DNA of 9,376 nt from Dehalococcoidia bacterium (GTDB lineage: Bacteria; Chloroflexota; Dehalococcoidia; Dehalococcoidales; BS750m-G39). Numbering within the stretch: position 1 is the stretch's first letter; the number at the start of each line of letters is the position of its first letter. Shown piece after piece: positions 1-7,241 of this stretch. The position numbers and the translations under genes are program-made. The notes under the pieces were generated by a model. It saw only the letters and a list, made by a program, of their open reading frames with translations. It did not search any database and was not told where the DNA came from. The stretch covers positions 1 to 9,376 of the forward strand of contig DAOWJM010000124.1 of NCBI GenBank assembly GCA_030640325.1, in the 5' to 3' direction.

Positions 1-217
1 AATGAGTGCTGACTTTGAGAGGGAATTTGATATGGCTATGATGAACAAGAGGCTGCACCCAGAACTGGAGACGGTCTGTCTTATGGCGAAGGTAGAATAC
101 CAGTTCTTAAGCTCCAGTCTACTTAAGGAAGTAGCTAGCCTGGGCGGCGATATTGATGACCTTGTCCCCAAACATGTGGCTTCAGCCTTGAAAAAGAAGT
201 TTCAAAGCAAAGCATAA
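1..217 (+). CDS. coaD: Phosphopantetheine adenylyltransferase, C-terminal part (5' end outside window)
   Basis: CoaD transfers an adenylyl group from ATP to 4'-phosphopantetheine, giving dephospho-CoA, the fourth of the five steps of coenzyme A synthesis in the cytoplasm. Only the last 71 residues are visible. They align without gaps in my memory to E. coli CoaD from about residue 92: an ADFE-like segment, then the MNKRLHPELETV stretch (E. coli MNRHLMPELESV), then the LSSSLLKE motif (E. coli ISSSLVKE), which belongs to the nucleotide-binding site, and a GGDI..LVP tail. The Met at base 2 is internal to the family alignment and follows the conserved RGLR loop position, so it is not the true start; the first ~91 residues, including the TxGH-type motif, lie upstream. 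The stop TAA ends 4 bp before the stop of the convergent cvpA gene. Identification is firm; the gene is cut by the window edge, not visibly broken. Confidence 0.93.
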   Translation, partial: MSADFEREFDMAMMNKRLHPELETVCLMAKVEYQFLSSSLLKEVASLGGDIDDLVPKHVASALKKKFQSKA

Positions 218-221
218 CCCA

Positions 222-710
222 TCACTGAAAGAAAGAGCGCACTGCGTCAAACTCACTGGGAAGCAGCGCCAGCACCACAGGGAAGCGGTCTAATAATATT
301 GGAACCAAGGTTGATTCAGCGATGGCTCCATCTATGCCTACAAACTTGACCCACATGACTAAAAGGGCGCCACAGAATATAGCCCCCAGCCCCAAACCAA
401 AGACAGCGCCACCGAGGCGATTGACCCAGCCCAGCATCATCGCCGAGGCAGCCCACTTCAACAACACGGCAAGCACAATAGCGATTATCATCACCCCAAT
501 CAGGATGATGGCAAAGGCAACAATCTTGGCTATGCTAGCCTGAGGAATAAAGGCTAGCTGCTGGGAAAAGGGGATATAGTAGCGCCCGGCAAGGATTACA
601 CCAACGATTAACCCCGCTAGGGATAAAGCAGCCTTTATAATCCCTATTCTTAGCCCGAGGAAGGTGGCAACAGCTATTATTACCAGAATAACTATATCAA
701 GCCAATTCAT
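222..710 (-). CDS. CvpA family integral membrane protein
   Basis: A 162-residue, very hydrophobic protein with about four membrane segments (near residues 4-22, 25-45, 61-85 and 101-122). The N-terminal NWLDI...GLRIGIIK pattern and the central NRLGGAVFGLGLGAI motif are typical of the CvpA/colicin V production family, whose usual length is about 160-180. CvpA proteins are inner-membrane proteins, linked in E. coli to colicin V production and envelope stress tolerance; their biochemical activity is not established. The ATG start lies 9 bp after the stop of the MacB-like permease, so the gene is probably the last of the efflux operon. The ribosome site is weak (GGATGA, which includes the permease stop, about 9 bases before ATG), suggesting translational coupling. 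Its stop nearly touches that of coaD. The family call is secure; a functional tie to the exporter is inferred from position only. Confidence 0.85.
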   Translation of the reverse strand: MNWLDIVILVIIAVATFLGLRIGIIKAALSLAGLIVGVILAGRYYIPFSQQLAFIPQASIAKIVAFAIILIGVMIIAIVLAVLLKWAASAMMLGWVNRLGGAVFGLGLGAIFCGALLVMWVKFVGIDGAIAESTLVPILLDRFPVVLALLPSEFDAVRSFFQ

Positions 711-719
711 AAATCTACG

Positions 720-1970
720 TCATCCGTAGTGCAGGGCATCAATAGGATTTAGCCTGGCTGCTCTCATTGCCGGATATATGCCAGATACCAGACCAATGAA
801 GATTGACACTGAGATAGCCAGAATAACAATGTCTGGCGATACCACAGAATGAATGGTCATCCCGCCAATATCTATGAGAGAGATTGCCTTTGATATCATC
901 CAGCCGCCAATTATCCCAATGCCACCACCAACCAAGCTCAGCATCGACGCCTCCAACAGAAATTGAATTAAAATGTCCCTTCGTTTAGCCCCCACCGCCT
1001 TGCGAATGCCTATCTCCCTGGTTCGCTCGGTTACCGAGACCAGCATGATGTTCATAATGCCGATGCCGCCAACCAGCAGAGAGATGCCGGCAATGGCTCC
1101 CAGGAATAGAGTGAATACCCCGGTTACCTGCTCCAGCATGCCAACTATCTGCTCCATACTGATGATGGCAAAATCATTCTCTTCACCCTCTGCTATCCGA
1201 TGGCGTTTCCTCAAGACAGTCTCAATCTCCTCCCTTACCTCAGCCATCACCTCAGCGCTGGCTACCTGAACACCGATTGTCTGAACCGCGTCTTCACCGC
1301 TGGGGGTGCGCTGAGTAAACAGCTTGGTCTGAAATGTGGTTATTGGTGTCACCACAACATCATCCAGGCTAACCCCCATCATCTGCCCACCCTTAGGCTC
1401 GAGAACCCCAATAACGGTAAACCGCTTCCCCTTGATTTTAACCCTCTGCCCTACAGGGTCAGCGGAACCAAACAGGTCTTCAGTCACTCCGTCCCCCAAT
1501 ACCACCACCATATCCCTGGAGGCTACATTCCTATCCGAAATAAACTGACCCCAGGCTAGAGAAGAATTGTATACCTGCTGATAATCGGGAGTGGCTCCAT
1601 GTATTACAGCCACTTTACTTTCACCGCCAGCGGTTACTTCAACATAGTTTTCATTTACTGGGTCTACTGCCACCACCGAGGGGACACGCTCCAAAGCCTC
1701 AGCATCATCCAGGGTAAGACTGGGGGTCATATATCCTGAGGTTATCCCCGCCAAACCACCAAGCTCGGATGTGCTAGGCATTATATAGAGTACATTGGTG
1801 CCCATCTGTTCAAAGGTGGAGGTAACCGCCGCCTGGGCTCCTCTACCCACCGACATTAGCGTTATTACTGCCCCAACTCCAATGATGATGCCCAGCATGG
1901 TTAAAGAGGAGCGCAACTTGTTGGCAAATAGCGACCTTATGGCAATTACTAAAGAATCAATGAGCTTCAC
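720..1970 (-). CDS. MacB/FtsX-type ABC transporter permease
   Basis: A 416-residue permease with the type VII (MacB/LolCE-like mechanotransmission) layout. TM1 is near residues 22-44, followed by a large extracytoplasmic MacB_PCD-type domain (about 45-280) and three C-terminal helices (about 285-310, 334-358, 380-402). The stretch at 301-330, with GGIGIMNIM, SVTERTREIGIRKA and GAK, is the signature of the FtsX domain next to the coupling region. Such permeases do not pass substrate through the membrane themselves; they move an adaptor or extract substrates from the outer face of the membrane. The start is GTG, chosen because GTGA overlaps the TGA of the ATPase gene by 4 bp, which is classic translational coupling. 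Unlike E. coli MacB, the ATPase is a separate polypeptide. With the adaptor and ATPase it should form one exporter; the substrate (peptide, macrolide, lipid or other) cannot be read from the sequence. Confidence 0.93.
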   Translation of the reverse strand: MKLIDSLVIAIRSLFANKLRSSLTMLGIIIGVGAVITLMSVGRGAQAAVTSTFEQMGTNVLYIMPSTSELGGLAGITSGYMTPSLTLDDAEALERVPSVVAVDPVNENYVEVTAGGESKVAVIHGATPDYQQVYNSSLAWGQFISDRNVASRDMVVVLGDGVTEDLFGSADPVGQRVKIKGKRFTVIGVLEPKGGQMMGVSLDDVVVTPITTFQTKLFTQRTPSGEDAVQTIGVQVASAEVMAEVREEIETVLRKRHRIAEGEENDFAIISMEQIVGMLEQVTGVFTLFLGAIAGISLLVGGIGIMNIMLVSVTERTREIGIRKAVGAKRRDILIQFLLEASMLSLVGGGIGIIGGWMISKAISLIDIGGMTIHSVVSPDIVILAISVSIFIGLVSGIYPAMRAARLNPIDALHYG

Positions 1971-2626
1971 TGGCTGACAATCTCCCCGTCACTAAGGCGA
2001 ATGGTGTGCTGGGTTTGAGCGGCTATATCCGCCTCATGGGTAACTATGACTACAGTGATACCATCCCGGTTGAGCTGGCGGAAAATAGATATAATCTCAG
2101 CCGTGGAGGCACTATCAAGATTGCCGGTAGGCTCATCGGCTAAAATGAGAGCTGGGTTATTCACCAGTGCCCGAGCTATAGCCACCCGCTGTTGCTCACC
2201 ACCCGATAGCTCGGTGGGTTTATGCTTAGCTCTGGGCGCTAATCCCACACGCTCCAGAGCCTCCATAGCCCGCTGGCGCTTGTGACGGTTACCCCCGTAG
2301 ATAAGGGGAAGCTCTACATTGGATAAGGCACTGGCACGGGATAAAAGGTTATACTCCTGAAAGACAAAGCCAAACTTTCTATTTCTCATCTCCGCTAGCT
2401 GATTATCATTAAGCCGGCTGACATCAGCCCCATCAAAGACATATCTACCCGAGGTAGGTCTATCCAGGCAGCCGATGACATTAAGCAGGGTGGACTTACC
2501 CGAGCCAGAGGCTCCTTGGATAGCAACCATCTCTCCCTCCTCAATGGAGAGGGTTACCCCCCTGAGGGCAAAGACTTCTACCTTACCCATTCGGTAAACC
2601 TTGGTCACATTTTCAAGCTCAATCAT
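1967..2626 (-). CDS. ABC transporter ATP-binding protein, MacB/LolD type
   Basis: A 219-residue cytoplasmic ATPase, the usual length for a stand-alone LolD/MacB-type nucleotide-binding domain. All catalytic motifs are intact: Walker A GASGSGKST (38-46), Q-loop Gln90 in VFQEYNLL, signature LSGGEQQR (140-147), Walker B ILADEP (161-166), D-loop NLD (169-171) and switch His197 in THE. The EYNLL segment after the Q-loop and ADEPTGNLDS are typical of this subfamily. It powers the permease encoded directly downstream, whose GTG start overlaps this gene's stop. The ATG start follows the adaptor gene by 34 bp, preceded only by a weak purine stretch (AGG about 8 bases away), so coupling within the operon is likely. 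Nothing suggests loss of function. Other uses of the same family, such as lipoprotein release, are not excluded, but the adjacent adaptor favours a MacAB-like exporter. Confidence 0.95.
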   Translation of the reverse strand: MIELENVTKVYRMGKVEVFALRGVTLSIEEGEMVAIQGASGSGKSTLLNVIGCLDRPTSGRYVFDGADVSRLNDNQLAEMRNRKFGFVFQEYNLLSRASALSNVELPLIYGGNRHKRQRAMEALERVGLAPRAKHKPTELSGGEQQRVAIARALVNNPALILADEPTGNLDSASTAEIISIFRQLNRDGITVVIVTHEADIAAQTQHTIRLSDGEIVSQ

Positions 2627-2660
2627 GCCACTAACCTATGATAGCTAATATCTTTGAGGT

Positions 2661-3686
2661 TCATTCAGGCAAACCGCATCCCATTCCGGTCGGCGTGGGC
2701 TTGGCTCGCGTCTCTACCACTACCACATCCCCCTCATTAAGCCCGTCCACAATCTCGGTCTGAATGCCGTCGCTTATGCCGGTAACCACCGGTCTCTCCT
2801 CAATTTGCTCATCGACCATAACCTTGACCACGGCATTACCCTGGCTATCGCGCTCAATAGCCCGCTCTGGCACCAGCAAAACATTGTCCCGCTGCTGGAT
2901 TATGATGTCAGCGGTAGCACTCATGCCAACCTTCAGCTCTGAGTCTGGGGGGACATCAAAGCCGATTCTGACCTCATATAACACCAGACCAGCCTCCTCA
3001 ATTGACAGCGAGCTTATCAAGGTAACCACGCCTTCAAACTGCTGAGCAGGCAGTGCATCCACCTCAATAACAGCTCTTTGCCCCACTCTCACGTCAGCTA
3101 TGTCTATCTCATCCACCTCAGCACTGAGTTCCATATTGGCGGGGTCAATTAGATGAACGATTGTGGTTACTGCAGAGACACTGTCGCCTTCATCAGCATC
3201 AACACTGGCTACCAGCCCATCAAAGGGAGCGGTGATTGCTGCCTCATCCAATTGCTTCTGTGCTTCATCAACACCCAGCTGGGCTACCTCAACCTGCGAC
3301 TCAGCTATCTTTACCCTGTCACTAGTTGAAGAGAGTCTTTTCTTTAATTGTTTCAGATTATACTCAGCCTCATCCAGGGCTAACTGCGCCTGAGCTAAAG
3401 CCAGCTCCAGGGCGCCGGTATCAAGCTTAGCCAGCACATCACCCTCGCTGACCTTATCACCCTCCTCAACATAGAGCTTGTCCACCCTGCCAGCACTGCC
3501 AAAAGCCAGGCTCGCCTCATCGGAAACACCTATGTTACCACTGCCACTGACGCTAACCGTTAAATCCCCCCGCTCCACCTCAATCAGTTGCCTGGATACC
3601 TCCTCACCACCCTGACCTGCACAAGCAACAGTTCCAGCCAAAACCAGACATAGTAGTAAAGCAGTTATTATTCGCCAACTTTTCAC
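2661..3686 (-). CDS. Periplasmic adaptor (HlyD/MacA-like membrane fusion protein), probable lipoprotein
   Basis: A 341-residue adaptor for the ABC exporter encoded downstream. The N-terminus has a signal sequence (basic MKSWR, hydrophobic 6-20) ending in VAC at Cys22, a possible but non-ideal lipobox because position -3 is Thr rather than Leu. Then comes the first lipoyl half (about 66-89, GRVDKLYVEEGDKVSEGD), a coiled-coil hairpin (about 91-150, alternating Ala/Leu/Glu/Lys), the second lipoyl half (ITAPFDGLVASVDADEGD, 151-168), a beta-barrel domain (about 185-265) and a membrane-proximal domain (from about 268, LLVPERAI). The hairpin is short compared with adaptors that reach a TolC-like channel, which fits a single-membrane cell, though this is inference. 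The GTG start is preceded by AGAGGG at about 8 bases. The tail carries a second Cys (337) in GMGCGLPE. The gene opens the operon and has a strong promoter-like sequence 36 bp upstream. Confidence 0.92.
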   Translation of the reverse strand: MKSWRIITALLLCLVLAGTVACAGQGGEEVSRQLIEVERGDLTVSVSGSGNIGVSDEASLAFGSAGRVDKLYVEEGDKVSEGDVLAKLDTGALELALAQAQLALDEAEYNLKQLKKRLSSTSDRVKIAESQVEVAQLGVDEAQKQLDEAAITAPFDGLVASVDADEGDSVSAVTTIVHLIDPANMELSAEVDEIDIADVRVGQRAVIEVDALPAQQFEGVVTLISSLSIEEAGLVLYEVRIGFDVPPDSELKVGMSATADIIIQQRDNVLLVPERAIERDSQGNAVVKVMVDEQIEERPVVTGISDGIQTEIVDGLNEGDVVVVETRAKPTPTGMGCGLPE

Positions 3687-3694
3687 TTAATCAA

Positions 3695-3700
3695 CCCTCT
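3695..3700 (-). promoter_or_regulatory. Ribosome binding site of the adaptor gene (GTG start)
   Basis: Reading the minus strand, AGAGGG lies 8 bases before the GTG at 3684-3686. It supports GTG as the true start; the next upstream in-frame sequence has no better site, and starting here gives a complete signal peptide. Confidence 0.6.
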
Positions 3701-3721
3701 CTTTCCCGCTTTAAGTTATAA

Positions 3722-3750
3722 ATTTTAGAGCGGTTGCTAATGAAAGTCAA
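3722..3750 (-). promoter_or_regulatory. Sigma-70-type promoter of the efflux-cvpA operon
   Basis: On the minus strand TTGACT (3745-3750) is separated by exactly 17 bp from TAAAAT (3722-3727). Each hexamer matches the consensus at five of six positions. The expected transcript start is near 3715, leaving about 29 bases before the GTG of the adaptor gene, enough for its AGAGGG ribosome site. The element lies in the 114-bp gap after proC, where I see no clear terminator, so read-through from leuS-proC may add to expression. No obvious operator palindrome overlaps it. This is the best-looking promoter in the window. Confidence 0.7.
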
Positions 3751-3800
3751 GCAGGCAAACAAATCGTTGAAGCAGGAGGATGGCGAAAAGGGGGTACTAC

Positions 3801-4601
3801 CTAACCACCTAATCTCTTGGCTTTATCATAGGCAGCCTCGACCGCCTCAATGAGAAGCTGGGAAAACCCGCCCTTCTCAAGGTGAAGCAGAGCCTGGGCA
3901 GTGGTGCCACCGGGGGAGGTAACCATTCTTCGCAAATCAGCCGGCTCTTCGCCTGACTTCTGAATAAAGTGACCTGAGCCCAGCATGGTCTGTAGCACCA
4001 GCTCCTGAGCCATATCTCGGGGAAGACCAATTTTTACGGCGGCATCAACCAGCGACTCCACGACCAAGAAGAAATAAGCCGGACCGCTGCCACTCACCGC
4101 CGTAGCCATATCAATATACCTCTCATCATCAACATAGAGCTCCCTGCCCATAGCCCCAAGAATAGAACTAGCCCACCCCCTTTGCTGCTCACTCACCTCA
4201 GCAGTAGCAGTCCACACGCTCACCCCCTCACCAATCCGGGCTGGGGTATTAGGCATAACCCGAGCGATACAACCATGCTTTAGCCCCAGAGACAAGGTAT
4301 CGATTCTTGCCCCGGCGATAATGGATAGCACCAATTGAGCCGACTTAAGCTGACCACCAAGCTCGGTCATTACCTCAGCCAAATTCTGCGGTTTAATAGC
4401 CAGAACCACTACATCACCCGTCTCCGCTGCCTGCCGATTACTACCTGTCACAGCTACGCCGTATTTCTGCTCAAGATGCTTAAGGCGAGCCTCATCAACA
4501 TCGCTAACCGAGACAGCCTGTGGTGTGCTCAGCCCTTTTTCCAAAACAGCGGCTAACATTGCTTCCCCCATAACCCCTCCACCAATAAATGCAATCTTCA
4601 T
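3801..4601 (-). CDS. proC: Pyrroline-5-carboxylate reductase
   Basis: ProC reduces 1-pyrroline-5-carboxylate to L-proline with NAD(P)H, the last step of proline synthesis, in the cytoplasm. The 266-residue length is normal. The N-terminal Rossmann fold begins with MKIAFIGGGVMGEAM (glycine motif 7-12) and includes AIKPQN (68-73) and VMPNTPA (115-121). The C-terminal helical dimerisation domain carries the family signatures SGSGPAYFF (170-178) and VTSPGGTT (227-234), both intact and lining the substrate pocket. The ATG start is well supported by AGGAGA six bases upstream. The gene begins 11 bp after the leuS stop on the same strand, and its ribosome site lies within this gap, so it is almost certainly cotranscribed with leuS. 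There is no evident functional reason for that pairing beyond amino-acid metabolism. It is followed by 114 bp before the next gene. Confidence 0.97.
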   Translation of the reverse strand: MKIAFIGGGVMGEAMLAAVLEKGLSTPQAVSVSDVDEARLKHLEQKYGVAVTGSNRQAAETGDVVVLAIKPQNLAEVMTELGGQLKSAQLVLSIIAGARIDTLSLGLKHGCIARVMPNTPARIGEGVSVWTATAEVSEQQRGWASSILGAMGRELYVDDERYIDMATAVSGSGPAYFFLVVESLVDAAVKIGLPRDMAQELVLQTMLGSGHFIQKSGEEPADLRRMVTSPGGTTAQALLHLEKGGFSQLLIEAVEAAYDKAKRLGG

Positions 4602-4612
4602 GCTGACTCTCC

Positions 4613-7066
4613 TTACCGCACCACCAAGTTTACCAGCCTCCCCGGGACATATATTGTTTTAACAACTTCCTTGCCCTCCAGGTAAGCCTTTACTCGCTGT
4701 GATTCCAGCGCCGCCTGCCTGGCTTCAGCCTCAGTGATAGATGCTGGTACCACCATCCGGTCACGCAACTTGCCATTGACCTGAACCACCAGGGTAATCT
4801 CCTCATCTTTAGCCAGCTCCTCATCCCACCGGGGCCAGCTTTGATTATGGATGCTATAGCTATGACCCGTCTGCTGCCACAGCTCCTCAGCCAGATGGGG
4901 GGCAGTAGGAGCCAGAAGCAGGAGCAGGGTATCTACAGCCTCCTTCCAGTCTGAAAGGTCGACCGCCCCTGCCTCTTTGACCCCAGCGAGGTAGTTGGTG
5001 AACTCCATAAGTGCCGCCAGCATAGTATTAAATCGGAGCCTTTCTAAGTCACCAGTAACCTTCCTGATGGTCTGATGAGTCCGGCGAGAGAGTTGCCTTC
5101 GCTCTTTGTCAACGCTAAGCCTATCAAGGACTCTCTCAGTATACCCCCCCGTCACCAGGTTCCACATCCGGTTAAGCCAGCGGCTTATGCCGCTGATGCC
5201 ACTATCATCCCACTCCCCACCCTGCTCCCAAGGGGCGACAAACATAAGGTAGGCGCGCACGGCATCGGCACCCAGTTCGGAAACATAAGCGTCGGGGGTA
5301 ATCACGTTGCCCCGCGATTTGCTCATCTTCTGCTTCTCGGTAATAATAACCCCCTGGTTGAACAGGCGGGTAAAGGGCTCACCAAAACTAACCAGCCCCA
5401 TATCCCGCAGTGCCTTAATAAAGAAGCGGGCATAGAATAGGTGCATAACGGCATGCTCAGCACCGCCGGTATATAGGTCTACAGGCAACCAATACTTCAT
5501 CCGTTCAGCATCAAAGGGAGCATTAGCACAATCGGGGCTGGCATAGCGTAAGAAATACCATGAGGAACACATAAAGGTATCCATAGTGTCAGTCTCACGC
5601 TTGGCTGGAGATGAGCACCGCGGGCAAGTGGTATTGACAAACTGCTCACAGTATTTCAAGGGGGATTCACCAGTGGGCTTAAACTCGGCGTCCTCGGGTA
5701 GCAATACCGGCAGGTCTTCCTCAGGGACGGGGACAATGCCACAGTTTGGGCAGTAGATTATAGGAATAGGTGCCCCCCAGTAGCGCTGCCGGGAGATAAG
5801 CCAATCGCGAAGCCTGTAGGTTACGGCTCGCTTTCCCCAGCTCCTCCCCTCCAGAAAATCAGAGATTGCCTCCGTGCCCTGCTCGCTGGGGAGTCCGTCA
5901 AACTGTGCTGAGTTCACCATAGTGCCTGGTTCAGTATATGCCTCCTCCAGCTCCTCCCCCCGCCATCCCGGTGGGGCTACCACTACTCTAATCGGCAGGT
6001 TATACCTTTGGGCAAAGGCAAAGTCTCGCTCATCATGAGCTGGCACCCCCATTACCGCCCCGGTGCCATAGCTTAACAGCACATAGTCGGCAATCCAAAT
6101 AGGCACCCTCTCACCATTAAGTCGGTTCGCCACATAAGCCCCGATAAATACCCCGTCCTTTTCCCTTTCCGTTGATAGCCTCTCTATCTCAGTCTGGCGC
6201 CGTGAGCGGGCAACATACTGTTCAACCTCAGCCCTTTTATCAGGCGAGGTCAGCTCAGCCACCAGGGGGTGCTCTGGAGCCAGAACCATAAAGGTAACAC
6301 CAAAAGCGGTATCAGGGCGAGTGGTAAATACCCTGATTTCCTTTTCCTCCACTCCAGGATGGTCAAGGGCGAAGGAAATCTCGGTGCCCACGCTCTTACC
6401 CACCCAGTTCCTCTGCATCGCCCTTATCCGCTCCGGCCAGTCAATGCCATTATGCTCCATAAGCTCATCGGCGTATTTAGTGATGCGGAAGAACCACTGC
6501 TCCAAATCTCGCCGACTGACCGCCGCCCCACAGCGCTCACAGAAACCCTCCACCACCTGTTCATTAGCCAGCACTGTCTGGCAGCGGGGACACCAGTTAA
6601 CCTGAGCCTTCCCCCGATAAGCCAGGCCATTCTGGTATAGTTTTAAGAAGAACCACTGTGTCCACTTGTAATACTCAGGTAGGCAGGTAATCACCTCTCG
6701 GCTCCAGTCATAGATAGCGCCAATGCTCCTGAGCTGACGACGCATATTGTCTATGTTTTGCATCGTCCAGGTGAAGGGGTGAATGCCCCGGCTGATAGCC
6801 GCATTCTCAGCGGGAAGCCCAAAGGCATCAAAACCCATTGGGTGAAGCACATTATGCCCCTGCATCCGCTTAAATCGGGCGTGAACATCTGAGGGAGCCA
6901 TAGCATACCAGTGCCCAATGTGGAGGTCACCCGAGGTATAGGGGAACATGGTCAAGGCATACCACTTAGGCTTGGCACTATCCTCGGTAACCTCGCATAG
7001 CCTATCCTCAGCCCAGCGCTGCTGCCACTTCTTCTCTATCTCCTGTGGGTTATACCTAGCTGCCAT
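4613..7066 (-). CDS. leuS: Leucyl-tRNA synthetase
   Basis: LeuS attaches leucine to tRNA-Leu using ATP (class Ia synthetase, cytoplasm). The 817-residue length is in the normal bacterial range. Motifs in order: HIGH at 49-52 (SGDLHIGHW), the HPMGFDAFGLPAENAA segment (75-90), a zinc-binding CPRC...CERC knuckle (159-179), the CP1 editing domain with FTTRPDTAFG (247-256) and GTGAVMGVPAHDERD (334-348, which contains the conserved editing Asp), a second cysteine set (CPNC at 439-442, CPRC at 481-484), KMSKS at 580-584 and the C-terminal VQVNGKLRDR domain (761-770). Nothing essential appears missing. The ATG start has AGGGAAG a few bases upstream and gives the usual YNPQEIEKKWQ N-terminus. It is the first gene of a leuS-proC unit, with its own promoter-like sequence and a terminator-like hairpin in the leader. 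No T-box consensus was found there. Confidence 0.98.
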   Translation of the reverse strand: MAARYNPQEIEKKWQQRWAEDRLCEVTEDSAKPKWYALTMFPYTSGDLHIGHWYAMAPSDVHARFKRMQGHNVLHPMGFDAFGLPAENAAISRGIHPFTWTMQNIDNMRRQLRSIGAIYDWSREVITCLPEYYKWTQWFFLKLYQNGLAYRGKAQVNWCPRCQTVLANEQVVEGFCERCGAAVSRRDLEQWFFRITKYADELMEHNGIDWPERIRAMQRNWVGKSVGTEISFALDHPGVEEKEIRVFTTRPDTAFGVTFMVLAPEHPLVAELTSPDKRAEVEQYVARSRRQTEIERLSTEREKDGVFIGAYVANRLNGERVPIWIADYVLLSYGTGAVMGVPAHDERDFAFAQRYNLPIRVVVAPPGWRGEELEEAYTEPGTMVNSAQFDGLPSEQGTEAISDFLEGRSWGKRAVTYRLRDWLISRQRYWGAPIPIIYCPNCGIVPVPEEDLPVLLPEDAEFKPTGESPLKYCEQFVNTTCPRCSSPAKRETDTMDTFMCSSWYFLRYASPDCANAPFDAERMKYWLPVDLYTGGAEHAVMHLFYARFFIKALRDMGLVSFGEPFTRLFNQGVIITEKQKMSKSRGNVITPDAYVSELGADAVRAYLMFVAPWEQGGEWDDSGISGISRWLNRMWNLVTGGYTERVLDRLSVDKERRQLSRRTHQTIRKVTGDLERLRFNTMLAALMEFTNYLAGVKEAGAVDLSDWKEAVDTLLLLLAPTAPHLAEELWQQTGHSYSIHNQSWPRWDEELAKDEEITLVVQVNGKLRDRMVVPASITEAEARQAALESQRVKAYLEGKEVVKTIYVPGRLVNLVVR

Positions 7067-7080
7067 CTATCTTCCCTATT

Positions 7081-7121
7081 AAATAAAAGCCCCCACCAGA
7101 GTCCTGTCTCTGGTCATGGCT
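7081..7121 (-). promoter_or_regulatory. Terminator-like hairpin in the leuS leader (possible attenuator)
   Basis: On the minus strand an inner 7-bp stem ACCAGAG/CTCTGGT (7108-7114 with 7095-7101, six-base loop) is extended through a symmetric 3x3 internal loop by an outer AGCC/GGCT stem (7118-7121 with 7088-7091). TTTATTT follows at once (7087-7081). This is the form of an intrinsic terminator, yet it lies between the leuS promoter candidate and the leuS ATG, 15 bp before the gene. It could be an attenuator or a back-up terminator for the upstream tRNA transcript. The inner stem is unambiguous; the role is inferred. Confidence 0.5.
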
Positions 7122-7132
7122 CTACGAGGGTA

Positions 7133-7161
7133 ATTGTAACAAGATTGGTATTGTAGCGCAA
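7133..7161 (-). promoter_or_regulatory. Candidate promoter of leuS-proC
   Basis: On the minus strand TTGCGC (7156-7161), a 17-bp spacer, and TACAAT (7133-7138, five of six matches), with TG one base before the -10 (extended -10). The -35 is weak (three of six), but the extended -10 can compensate. The predicted start is near 7126, giving a leader of about 60 bases that begins just ahead of the terminator-like hairpin. The same TTGCGC plus extended -10 arrangement occurs before the tRNA gene. Confidence 0.55.
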
Positions 7162-7180
7162 TCTCTGAAGCAGGGGGGAA

Positions 7181-7203
7181 TAAAAAAAGGGGGGCGAAGC
7201 CCC
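7181..7203 (-). terminator. Intrinsic terminator of tRNA-Ala
   Basis: On the minus strand GGGGC (7203-7199), loop TTC, GCCCC (7195-7191), then CC and a run of seven T (7188-7182). A five-pair GC-only stem followed by a T run is a standard rho-independent terminator. It lies 38 bp beyond the CCA end of the tRNA and before the leuS promoter, so it should separate the tRNA from leuS. On the plus strand no T run follows, so it is one-directional. Confidence 0.8.
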
Positions 7204-7206
7204 AAT

Positions 7207-7221
7207 GGGCGGGTGGGTGGG
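7207..7221 (+). other. Perfect G-quadruplex motif
   Basis: The plus strand reads GGGCGGGTGGGTGGG: four G3 tracts joined by single-base loops, the arrangement known to form very stable parallel quadruplexes. It lies in the 38-bp trailer between tRNA-Ala and its terminator, on the template strand for that transcript; the RNA would carry the C-rich complement. Neighbouring G runs at 7173-7178, 7189-7194, 7237-7241 and 7251-7256 make the whole stretch G-rich on this strand. Folding in the cell is not shown. Confidence 0.75.
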
Positions 7222-7241
7222 AAAAAGAAACTTAATGGGGG

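Noticed and set aside
2..4. ATG as the start of a 71-residue protein
   Set aside because: The residues align with the C-terminal half of CoaD, so the Met is internal.
188..205. TTGAAA/TTTCAA hairpin as the coaD terminator
   Set aside because: It lies inside the coding frame, is AT-rich and is not followed by a T run.
1200..1559. A 119-codon open frame on the plus strand inside the permease gene
   Set aside because: It is antisense to a strongly conserved gene, has a low-complexity Pro/Thr/Ser-rich product, no recognisable domain and no ribosome site.
7067..7240. T-box riboswitch upstream of leuS
   Set aside because: No AGGGUGGNACCGCG-like consensus or stem I is present, and the tRNA gene and its terminator occupy most of the space.
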